From the NCBI GenBank assembly GCA_036563875.1, contig DATCLO010000121.1:1-5899 (forward strand): a stretch of DNA of 5,899 nt, written 5' to 3'. This document shows positions 1-5,899 of the stretch, piece after piece. The translations under genes and the position numbers were made by a program. The stretch's first letter is position 1; every line of letters begins with the position of its first letter. The stretch comes from ZC4RG29 sp036563875 (GTDB taxonomy: Bacteria; Bacteroidota; Bacteroidia; Cytophagales; Cyclobacteriaceae). The notes under the pieces were generated by a model, which was not told the origin of the DNA, ran no database searches, and worked only from the letters and a program-made list of their open reading frames with translations.

Positions 1-1
1 T

Positions 2-1192
2 TCCATCGGCTTTCCACCTAAACTTTGGTCATTCAGAAAAGGAGAAACTGAATATGCAGTAAGTGCAATTCCTCTTGGTGGCTACGTGAAGATTTCCGGA
101 ATGATCGATGAGTCGCTCGACACCGAAGCGATGAAAGAGCCCCCGAAACCCTGGGAGTTCCGAAGCAAGCCCGCATGGCAACGCCTGATCGTTATGCTTG
201 GTGGTATCGCTGTTAACGTCATCGTTGGTATCCTCATCTTTATAGGATTAACTTACTTCATGGGTGACCTTTATCTTTCCAAAGATGATATCAACCGTGC
301 GGGAAAGGTGGAAATAGGTCCGCTGGCGAAGGAGATTGGTTTTCAGGAAGGCGACAAGATTGTACAAATCAACGGTAAAGACTTTTACGATTATCTTGAT
401 ATCCTCAGACCGGATAATCTGATTGCGTCCAATGCATCGTTCACGGTCGACCGCGGTGGTCAGCTTGTTGAAATTCCTGTTCCGCACGATTTCATCGAAA
501 AGTTCAAGAAGGATATGGAGTTTATCCGCTTCCGCCTGCCAGCGGAAGTAGGAAGCATTGCTCCCGGCTCCATCGCCGAGAAAGTAGGTTTGAAGACCGG
601 CGACCGGGTTATCGAAGTGCAGGGGCAGAAGGTTGAGTACTGGGATGACATAACACGTGCTATCAATGAATCAAAAGACAGTAAAGTGACCTTTGCCGTG
701 ATGCGCGACGGTGAGGTCCTGCGGTTCGAAGAAGAGTTTGGCAGCGAACGCAAGATCGGCTTCACTCCTAAAGCCCAGGTGCCGGTGAATTATACCCTGT
801 GGGAATCGATCGGCGTCGGCACGCGCGAAGCATTCACTACGCTGTATACGCAGATCATGGCGTTTGGAAAAATTTTCCGGGGCGAACTGTCCTTTCAGAA
901 GAATATCTCCGGGCCTATCGGTATGGTGCAGTTCTACGGACCTCAATTTGACTGGCCTCGCTTCTGGACCATCACTGGCCTGCTTTCATTGGTGCTTGCA
1001 TTCATGAACCTGCTGCCCATCCCTGCGCTGGATGGCGGTCATGTTATGTTCCTGACGTTTGAAATGGTTTCCGGCCGCAAGCCCTCAGACAAGTTCCTTG
1101 AAACTGCTCAGAAAGTCGGAATGGTGTTCCTGCTGGCGCTGATGGTGTTCATCTTCGCTAACGATATCATCAAGATCTTTACGGTCAATTAA
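2..1192 (+). CDS. rseP: RseP-family site-2 intramembrane zinc metalloprotease (5' truncated by window edge)
   Basis: Site-2 proteases cut transmembrane segments of anti-sigma factors and leftover signal peptides in the inner membrane. The frame is open from the window edge (first full codon at 2), giving 396 residues. The family is about 440 residues in this phylum, so about 45 are missing, including the first membrane helix with HExxH. Visible in order (residue 1 at base 2): the LGGYVKISGM loop (25-34); a membrane helix with GGIAVN (about 61-88); two PDZ domains (about 101-160 and 180-248), the second with GSIAEKVGLKTGDRVIEV; and MNLLPIPALDGGH, carrying the third zinc ligand Asp344 (base 1031) in a membrane helix. 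A last helix (about 371-387) ends the protein. GTG at 86 is the internal Val of GGYVK, not a start. The stop is TAA. The gene is convergent with the OmpA gene, 36 bp away. No frameshift is seen. In Bacteroidota the exact substrates are mostly unknown, so a sigma-E role should not be assumed. Confidence 0.96.
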   Translation, partial: SIGFPPKLWSFRKGETEYAVSAIPLGGYVKISGMIDESLDTEAMKEPPKPWEFRSKPAWQRLIVMLGGIAVNVIVGILIFIGLTYFMGDLYLSKDDINRAGKVEIGPLAKEIGFQEGDKIVQINGKDFYDYLDILRPDNLIASNASFTVDRGGQLVEIPVPHDFIEKFKKDMEFIRFRLPAEVGSIAPGSIAEKVGLKTGDRVIEVQGQKVEYWDDITRAINESKDSKVTFAVMRDGEVLRFEEEFGSERKIGFTPKAQVPVNYTLWESIGVGTREAFTTLYTQIMAFGKIFRGELSFQKNISGPIGMVQFYGPQFDWPRFWTITGLLSLVLAFMNLLPIPALDGGHVMFLTFEMVSGRKPSDKFLETAQKVGMVFLLALMVFIFANDIIKIFTVN

Positions 1193-1195
1193 AAG

Positions 1196-1220
1196 CCTTG
1201 GCGTCTTTGGGGTAAAAGAT
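1196..1220. repeat. Degenerate 9-bp tandem unit in convergent gap, resembling a CTTTGCGTCTTTGCG-type intergenic repeat
   Basis: The gap between the rseP stop and the OmpA gene stop reads CCTTGGCGT then CTTTGGGGT, two adjacent 9-mers matching at 7 of 9 positions, followed by AAAAGAT. From memory, this resembles short intergenic repeats in many bacterial genomes that read CTTTGCGTCTTTGCG followed by an A-rich tail. The resemblance is by eye only. I see no strong stem-loop with a T-tract, so no intrinsic terminator is called for either convergent gene. Confidence 0.3.
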
Positions 1221-1228
1221 TTACACTC

Positions 1229-3241
1229 TCAGTTTCGTATTATCTCAAACTCCACTCTCCGATTCAATCTTCGGTCTTCTTCCGACTTCTCTTCAACGAT
1301 AGGCATTGAGCTTCCGTAGCCGTGTGCCTCGATCCGGTCGGGGTCGATCTTGAACGTGTAGGTCAGGTACGCCTTGATAGCGTCGGCGCGGGCTTGAGAC
1401 AGGCGAAGGTTGGATTCACGGTTGCCTTGTGAATCGGTATGCCCTGAAATCTTGATGTTGAATTTTGGATTGTCGATTAAGAAGTTCGCCACCTTCGTCA
1501 AGTCGCTTACCATCTCAGGCAGGATATTCGCCTTTCCATTTTCGAATTCGAGCGACTGAAACGCAATCTTGCTTTCGATAGGCTCGGTTTCGCGGTGCAT
1601 CTCCATGTCACCGTCCATGAAGAACAACTCTTCGATCCGGAAGAAGTCGTCACCCTGTATTATCAGCAGGTAATTTCTCTTGTTGATGAGTCGAAAATCG
1701 AACGACCCATCAGGTCGGAGGAATTTGGGCTCTACTTCCACGCCCTTGTCGAGGTCGATGACCGTGACAATACCCCGCATGGGTTCCTTGGTGTGCACAT
1801 TTACCAGCGAGCCCTTGAGCTTCGCCACCGCTTCCGGTTGCGCGCCCATGGGCACGGGGAAGGAATAGATATCGAGATTTTCAATGTCCTCACTTGTGGA
1901 TCGGGCGTAAAACAGGTCCTTCGACTCCGAGTCAATCGTGAAATAGTATTCACTGCCGGCGCCGTTTACAAGAGGGCCTACGTTGAGCGGTTCGCTCCAC
2001 CCATTGCCCTGGCGGTACGCCTTGTAGATATCGAAGTCGCCAAAGTTGAGCGGATGTCCGTTCGAACTGAAGTAGAGAACATTAAACTTGTGGTGGAAGA
2101 AGGGACTCACTTCAAACCCCTGAGTGTTGATAATGGGTCCCGCGTTTACTGCCTGCTGCCATTCGCCGTTTGCATCGCGCACCGAATAGTAAATATCCGA
2201 CAGGCCAAAGCCGCCGAGACGGTCGGAGGCGAAGAACAACGTGTCGCCATTGTGCGAAAGCGAGGGATGGGAGTCCCAGGCCGGAGAGTTGACCTTCGGT
2301 CCGAGGTTTCTGGTGTTACCCCACGTGCCGTCTGAGAGGAGATAGGACACGAACAGGTCGCAGTTGCCTTGCGAGTCTGGCGAATTGCATCGTGCGAAGA
2401 ACAACATCTTGCCGTCGTGGCTTAGACAGGCTGATCCCTCATTGTAAACCGTGTTAATCGTAGAGAACTCACGTGCCTCAGACCAGCCATCTCCTGATCG
2501 AACCGTGAAAAACAAATCTTCATCATACCCTTGTTGCGCGTATTGAATGTTTCGGTTCCTTTTTGATGTGAAAAGCAGGACGGTATCGATCGGACCAATA
2601 GTCGGGCCGTAATCCGCCTTGGGGGAGTTCACCCACTCGCCAATGTTGAGGAGAACACCTTGTGGTGGTCGGAGCGTATCAATTTCCCGCCGGTATTGAA
2701 CCAGTTCGTAGTAGTAGTCGAGGGGAACGAAATAATCTCGTTCGTTCACCGTGAGAGAATCCAATTCTCGTGCAATTTGCTCCCGGTTAGGTTGGCGGTG
2801 GTGTTTGAGAGCCAGTTTGTAGAGAAGGATGGCTTCACCTGGCGGCCCATGCTTTTCGGAAAGACGCGCGAGCTTCCATATCATCCGCGTGTCAGTGACA
2901 AAATTGTCGATGCCGAAATTGCGTACGTAAGACCGAAGCGCTGCGTATGCTTTTGCACTGTCGCCCGCCGCTTCCATCTTCCGGATGTTGTTGAGTTCTG
3001 CTTCGTTTTGATAGCGTTTTACCCGGTTGATATTCGGGAAATCGAAAATGTCAGATTGACTGTAGTTTGTCAGACTATCGTCAAGCTGAACCACCCCCCC
3101 TTTCTTGTAATTCGTTTTGGGTCGTTGTGCAGTAAGAGGAGCTGTGGCCAGCAGGTAAAAACCCGCTATACAGATTAAAAAGTAAGGTTTCACGAGCCTA
3201 CGTTTGGTAAAAAGTCGGGCCGTCAATAATAAAGTTGGCAC
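1229..3241 (-). CDS. Exported OmpA-family protein with TPR-like, PD40 beta-propeller and regulatory-like domains (PorE-like architecture)
   Basis: The protein has 670 residues, numbered from GTG 3241. A signal peptide with KRR and the core FLICIAGFYLLATA ends near LTA|Q39. No lipobox is seen. A TPR-like helical region follows (about 75-190). Next come about five PD40 propeller blades (about 205-460), with motifs such as LSHNGDTLFFASDRLGG and SDIYY. A carboxypeptidase-regulatory-like beta domain (about 473-540) has LKGSLVNVHTKEPMRG. The C-terminal OmpA domain (about 553-670) carries SGHTDSQGN and LSQARADAI, with Asp603 and Arg618 at the 15-residue spacing of the known diaminopimelate-binding pair. 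It should bind peptidoglycan in the periplasm, perhaps at the outer membrane. Order and length match PorE of the type IX secretion system, but paralogues share this layout, so no symbol is given. There is no ATG before residue 89. Starts could be GTG 3241 (A-rich context, keeps KRR), TTG 3226 or GTG 3193. The gene is divergent from lon. Stop TGA. Confidence 0.93.
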   Translation of the reverse strand: MPTLLLTARLFTKRRLVKPYFLICIAGFYLLATAPLTAQRPKTNYKKGGVVQLDDSLTNYSQSDIFDFPNINRVKRYQNEAELNNIRKMEAAGDSAKAYAALRSYVRNFGIDNFVTDTRMIWKLARLSEKHGPPGEAILLYKLALKHHRQPNREQIARELDSLTVNERDYFVPLDYYYELVQYRREIDTLRPPQGVLLNIGEWVNSPKADYGPTIGPIDTVLLFTSKRNRNIQYAQQGYDEDLFFTVRSGDGWSEAREFSTINTVYNEGSACLSHDGKMLFFARCNSPDSQGNCDLFVSYLLSDGTWGNTRNLGPKVNSPAWDSHPSLSHNGDTLFFASDRLGGFGLSDIYYSVRDANGEWQQAVNAGPIINTQGFEVSPFFHHKFNVLYFSSNGHPLNFGDFDIYKAYRQGNGWSEPLNVGPLVNGAGSEYYFTIDSESKDLFYARSTSEDIENLDIYSFPVPMGAQPEAVAKLKGSLVNVHTKEPMRGIVTVIDLDKGVEVEPKFLRPDGSFDFRLINKRNYLLIIQGDDFFRIEELFFMDGDMEMHRETEPIESKIAFQSLEFENGKANILPEMVSDLTKVANFLIDNPKFNIKISGHTDSQGNRESNLRLSQARADAIKAYLTYTFKIDPDRIEAHGYGSSMPIVEEKSEEDRRLNRRVEFEIIRN

Positions 3242-3248
3242 AAATTTG
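3241..3248. promoter_or_regulatory. Palindromic CAAATTTG, possible -7-like element
   Basis: CAAATTTG is its own reverse complement and matches the Bacteroidota -7 consensus TAnnTTTG at five of six fixed positions on both strands. It directly follows the first TGGCA half-site. Reading leftward it would place transcription start roughly 40-45 bases before GTG 3193, which would favour that shorter start for the OmpA gene. It overlaps the GTG 3241 start, so the two readings compete. No well-spaced -33 TTG element is seen. Confidence 0.2.
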
Positions 3249-3272
3249 CTTCTTTTACAACTCCCTTGGCAT

Positions 3273-3280
3273 TACTATTG
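3273..3280 (+). promoter_or_regulatory. Weak -7-like element (TACTATTG) for lon
   Basis: TACTATTG matches Bacteroidota TAnnTTTG at five of six fixed positions. A TTTG at 3245-3248 lies 24 bp upstream, longer than the usual 19-21 bp spacing to the -33 box. It would give a leader of about 60 bases before ATG 3351. It lies inside the inverted pair TGGCA-N7-TGCCA (3267-3283), so a protein bound there would block it. The call is weak. Confidence 0.22.
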
Positions 3281-3350
3281 CCACTAGAGACGGTCAGTTC
3301 ACACTCAGATCGGATTGCAGGGAATGTGTGCCAAAGTGGCAACCTGGCTT

Positions 3351-5825
3351 ATGTATAAAAGTTTTCCCATTCAACTTGTTCAGGACGATTCGGATGATTT
3401 GATCCAGATGATCAATCCCGAGCAGGAGTCAGACCTCAGACCCGAGGATCTCCCTGAAGAGTTGTCCATCCTTCCCATAAAAAATACTGTCCTTTTTCCC
3501 GGTGTGGTTTTACCTATCACGGTGGGGCGCCAAAAATCAATACGACTCGTAAAAAAGGCGTATCAGGGTAGCCGGATCATCGGCGTTGTGGCGCAAAAGA
3601 ACTCCCAGGCGGAAGAGCCTCTCACTGAGGATCTCTACCGGGTAGGAACGGTAGCCCGCATCATTAAGATGCTGGTGTTACCGGATGGAAATACGACGAT
3701 CATCATTCAGGGGAAGAATCGTTTCAGCATTAACGACTTCCTCACGGAAGATCCGTTCCTTACAGCGAAGGTCACCCTTCTCCCGGAGAAGTCCATCAAT
3801 ACGAACAGCCGCGAGATCAAGGCGCTGATACAATCTCTTAAGGAGGCGGCGTCGAAAATCCTTCGACTCAATCCTGAAATTCCGCAGGAGGCTCAGGTGG
3901 CGCTGGACAACATCCAGAGCATGCCCTTCCTGATCCACTTCCTCGCATCCAACCTGAACGTCGATGTAGTCGACAAGCAGAAAATTCTCGAAACGGAGAA
4001 CCTCGTGGAACGCGGCACCGTGTTGCTGCAGTACATGTCGCGTGAAATCCAGATGCTGGAGATCAAGCAGGAAATTCAGAAGAAGGTTCATACCGACATT
4101 GATCAGCAACAACGCGACTACTTCCTGCGTCAGCAGATCAAGGTGCTGCAGGATGAGTTGGGCTTTGATGGTCCCGACAAGGAGGTAGAGAACCTTCGCA
4201 AGAAAGGTGAGTCCAAGAAGTGGCCGAAGGAGGTGGCCGATCATTTCAATCGCGAGCTTGACAAACTGCTCCGGATTAATCCGGCCGCTGCCGAGTACCC
4301 GGTGGCCATGAACTATGTCGAGTTTCTTCTCGACCTTCCCTGGGGCGAATACTCTACCGACAACTTTGATCTGAAGCGTGCTCGCAAAATTCTTGATGCA
4401 GATCACTTCGGACTCGAAAAGGTCAAGAACCGTATCCTGGAATATCTTGCCGTGCTCAAGCTTAAGCAAGACATGAAAGGGCCGATCCTGTGCCTGTACG
4501 GTCCTCCCGGAGTCGGCAAAACTTCCCTGGGTAAATCCATCGCCAAAGCATTGGATCGCAAGTACGTCCGCATGTCGCTGGGTGGTGTTCACGACGAAGC
4601 TGAAATTCGCGGACACCGCAAGACCTATGTCGGTGCCATGCCCGGCAAGATTCTTCAAAACATCCGGAAGGCGAGGACGTCGAATCCGGTTTTCATCCTG
4701 GACGAGATCGACAAGGTGAGGGCAGACTTTCGCGGAGACCCTTCGTCAGCACTGCTGGAGGTTCTTGATCCCGAACAGAACAACGCGTTCACAGATAATT
4801 TCCTTGAAGTTGAGTACGACCTTTCGAAGGTACTGTTCATAGCGACAGCCAACACACTGGATTCCATTCATCCTGCCCTTCGTGACCGGATGGAGATTAT
4901 AGAAATCACCGGCTATACGCAGGAAGAAAAGGTGGAGATTGCAATGCGACACCTTGTCCCGAAGCAGCTGAAAGAGCACGGGCTGAAGTCATCCCAGGCT
5001 AAGTTCACCCGGAAGCTCATCGCGAAGGTGATTGAGAATTATACCCGTGAGTCCGGCGTTCGTAATCTTGAGCGAAAGATTGGAGCGCTTGCCCGTCACG
5101 TTGCCAAATCGGTCGCAATGGAGGAGGGGTACGATCCCGTCATTTCTGAAGAGACAGTACGCAAAGTACTTGGCGTCGAGATTTACAATGAAGAACTCTA
5201 TCAGGGCAATGAGACTGCCGGCGTGGTGACGGGCCTTGCGTGGACCCAGACTGGTGGCGAAATACTTTACGTTGAATCCAGTCTCAGCCGAGGTAAAGGC
5301 AATCTCACACTTTCGGGTCAGTTGGGTGATGTAATGAAGGAATCGGCGATGGCGGCGTTGTCGTACGTAAAGTCGAATGCCGAACCGTTGGGAATAGATC
5401 ACAGGGTTTTTCAACAGTACGATCTACACATTCACGTTCCGGCGGGAGCAGTTCCAAAGGATGGGCCCTCGGCGGGCATCACGATGTTCACTTCGCTGGC
5501 GTCGATCTACACCCAGCGAAAGGTGAAGTCGCGGCTGGCGATGACGGGTGAGATAACCCTCCGCGGAAAAGTGCTTCCGGTAGGAGGCATCAAGGAAAAA
5601 ATTCTGGCTGCCCGTCGCAGCGGGATCAAAGAGGTAATTTTGAGTTCTAAGAATAAAAGTGACGTCAGCGAGATCGAAAGCCACTACCTGAAGGGATTGA
5701 CATTTCACTATGTCGATACTGTGGATGAAGTTTTGAAAGTGGCGCTGCTTAAGGAAAAAGTGAAAAACCCGTTGAAGTTCACCTTCACTGACGACAAGAA
5801 ACTTAACCGCGTATACGATAACTGA
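3351..5825 (+). CDS. lon: ATP-dependent serine protease Lon (endopeptidase La)
   Basis: Lon is a cytosolic AAA+ protease that unfolds and degrades damaged and regulatory proteins as a hexamer. From ATG 3351 it has 824 residues, full length for the phylum. In order: an acidic N-terminal lead; the LON substrate-binding domain from about residue 40 (ILPIKNTVLFPGVVLPITVGR); a coiled-coil region with QQQRDYFLRQQIKVLQDELG; the AAA+ module with Walker A GPPGVGKT (384-391), Walker B FILDEIDK (Asp451, Glu452), sensor ATANTLDSI and arginine-finger LRDRMEII; and the S16 protease domain with PKDGPSAG (catalytic Ser707) and GGIKEK (Lys750, 43 residues later, as in the E. coli dyad). It ends in a charged tail after the protease domain. 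TTG 3315 and ATG 3324 are in-frame alternatives. I chose 3351 because the longer starts add only MCAKVATWL-like residues and would put the 3329-3341 hairpin inside the gene. No Shine-Dalgarno is obvious, which is normal here. Stop TGA. Confidence 0.97.
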   Translation: MYKSFPIQLVQDDSDDLIQMINPEQESDLRPEDLPEELSILPIKNTVLFPGVVLPITVGRQKSIRLVKKAYQGSRIIGVVAQKNSQAEEPLTEDLYRVGTVARIIKMLVLPDGNTTIIIQGKNRFSINDFLTEDPFLTAKVTLLPEKSINTNSREIKALIQSLKEAASKILRLNPEIPQEAQVALDNIQSMPFLIHFLASNLNVDVVDKQKILETENLVERGTVLLQYMSREIQMLEIKQEIQKKVHTDIDQQQRDYFLRQQIKVLQDELGFDGPDKEVENLRKKGESKKWPKEVADHFNRELDKLLRINPAAAEYPVAMNYVEFLLDLPWGEYSTDNFDLKRARKILDADHFGLEKVKNRILEYLAVLKLKQDMKGPILCLYGPPGVGKTSLGKSIAKALDRKYVRMSLGGVHDEAEIRGHRKTYVGAMPGKILQNIRKARTSNPVFILDEIDKVRADFRGDPSSALLEVLDPEQNNAFTDNFLEVEYDLSKVLFIATANTLDSIHPALRDRMEIIEITGYTQEEKVEIAMRHLVPKQLKEHGLKSSQAKFTRKLIAKVIENYTRESGVRNLERKIGALARHVAKSVAMEEGYDPVISEETVRKVLGVEIYNEELYQGNETAGVVTGLAWTQTGGEILYVESSLSRGKGNLTLSGQLGDVMKESAMAALSYVKSNAEPLGIDHRVFQQYDLHIHVPAGAVPKDGPSAGITMFTSLASIYTQRKVKSRLAMTGEITLRGKVLPVGGIKEKILAARRSGIKEVILSSKNKSDVSEIESHYLKGLTFHYVDTVDEVLKVALLKEKVKNPLKFTFTDDKKLNRVYDN

Positions 5826-5859
5826 ACACGGCGGCTACGGCAGGACAAAACGAACAAGC

Positions 5860-5899
5860 GTGGGCAACAATCTCCTGGTGTATGTGCTTTGTATTGCTT
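5860..5899 (+). CDS. Possible start of a downstream gene with signal-peptide-like N-terminus (truncated)
   Basis: Thirty-five bases after the lon stop, GTG 5860 opens a frame reading MGNNLLVYVLCIA to the window edge, hydrophobic like the start of a signal peptide. A second choice is ATG 5882 in another frame, reading MCFVLL, also hydrophobic and open back to a TAA at 5819. Only about 13 codons are visible, so the product cannot be identified. From memory, the T9SS gene porQ is often found next to lon in Bacteroidota, and an exported protein fits that. The short gap with no terminator suggests possible co-transcription with lon. Confidence 0.3.
   Translation, partial: MGNNLLVYVLCIA

Larger units (their letters stand above)
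3235..3341. promoter_or_regulatory. Cluster of five TGGCA/TGCCA half-sites between divergent ompA-like gene and lon
   Basis: Exact 5-mers occur at 3236-3240 (TGGCA), 3267-3271 (TGGCA), 3279-3283 (TGCCA), 3329-3333 (TGCCA) and 3337-3341 (TGGCA). Two form inverted pairs: TGGCA-N7-TGCCA (3267-3283) and TGCCA-AAG-TGGCA (3329-3341). By simple equal-base odds, about 0.2 such 5-mers would be expected on both strands in a stretch this size, so five is notable. The first two are 31 bp apart, close to three helical turns. They could be operator half-sites for a regulator shared by the two divergent genes. The last pair could fold as a 5-bp RNA hairpin nine bases before the chosen lon ATG. No regulator is identified, and function is inference. 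Confidence 0.35.

Noticed and set aside
1193..1228. Bidirectional intrinsic terminator between the convergent genes
   Set aside because: Only very weak CC/GG pairing is possible and there is no stem followed by a T-tract on either strand.
1595..2335. Open frame of 246 codons on the plus strand opposite the OmpA-family gene
   Set aside because: It is antisense to the propeller and regulatory domains of a clearly real protein. The translation is Arg/Val/His-rich with no family motif, as expected for a shadow frame.
2660..3178. Open frame of 172 codons on the plus strand opposite the N-terminal part of the OmpA-family gene
   Set aside because: It mirrors the TPR-like region. There is no recognisable motif, no promoter signal and no plausible initiation context.
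3315..3350. Longer lon N-terminus from TTG 3315 or ATG 3324
   Set aside because: The added residues do not resemble known Lon N-termini, ATG 3324 has AGGGA too close to act as a ribosome site, and ATG 3351 gives the usual family length. The longer forms cannot be fully excluded.
3678..4658. Long open frame of 326 codons on the minus strand inside lon
   Set aside because: It lies fully antisense to the conserved LON-domain and AAA+ region of lon, shows no recognisable domain or signal peptide, and such mirror frames are common opposite well-biased genes.
4989..5414. Open frame of 141 codons on the minus strand inside the 3' half of lon
   Set aside because: It is antisense to conserved AAA+ lid and protease-domain sequence, with no family motif.
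1..5899. CRISPR array, tRNA/rRNA, insertion sequence or defence island
   Set aside because: No spaced direct repeats, no tRNA-like cloverleaf, no transposase motif and no terminal inverted repeats were seen. Nearly the whole window is taken up by three conserved housekeeping or envelope genes.

Overview
The window looks like ordinary core chromosome from a Bacteroidota bacterium, most likely of the Cytophagales/Chitinophagales type. The evidence is the Bacteroidota-style RseP insert (ISGMIDESLD, PPKPWEFRSKPAWQR), the TPR/beta-propeller/regulatory-domain/OmpA architecture of the middle gene, a Bacteroidota-type Lon N-terminus (ILPIKNTVLFPGVVLPITVGR), and the lack of clear Shine-Dalgarno sequences. 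Base composition is roughly balanced and even, with no obvious sign of recent transfer.

Layout. (1) Positions 2-1192, + strand: the C-terminal ~396 residues of the intramembrane site-2 zinc metalloprotease RseP. Its N-terminus, including the HExxH zinc motif, lies before the window. (2) Positions 1193-1228: a 36-bp convergent gap containing a short degenerate repeat that resembles an intergenic 'CTTTGCGTCTTTGCG'-like element and runs into the neighbouring gene by a few bases at most. (3) Positions 1229-3241, - strand: an exported, peptidoglycan-binding OmpA-family protein with a PD40 beta-propeller, whose domain order matches PorE of the type IX secretion system (T9SS). (4) Positions 3242-3350: a divergent intergenic region with an unusual cluster of TGGCA/TGCCA half-sites, an 8-bp palindrome and weak Bacteroidota-like -7 elements. 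(5) Positions 3351-5825, + strand: full-length ATP-dependent protease Lon (LonA type) with intact Walker motifs and an intact Ser-Lys dyad. (6) Positions 5826-5899: a short gap and possibly the first codons of a further + strand gene with a hydrophobic start.

How the genes relate. RseP (membrane proteolysis, envelope signalling) and Lon (cytosolic protein quality control) flank an envelope protein anchored to peptidoglycan. The theme is envelope biogenesis and proteostasis, but the genes are in convergent and divergent arrangement, so the three do not form one operon. If the gene after lon encodes a T9SS component such as PorQ, which I recall as a neighbour of lon in this phylum, the OmpA protein would sit in a T9SS-related neighbourhood. 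That is inference only. I do not see a new defence, mobile or biosynthetic system here. The most original signal is the half-site cluster upstream of lon.
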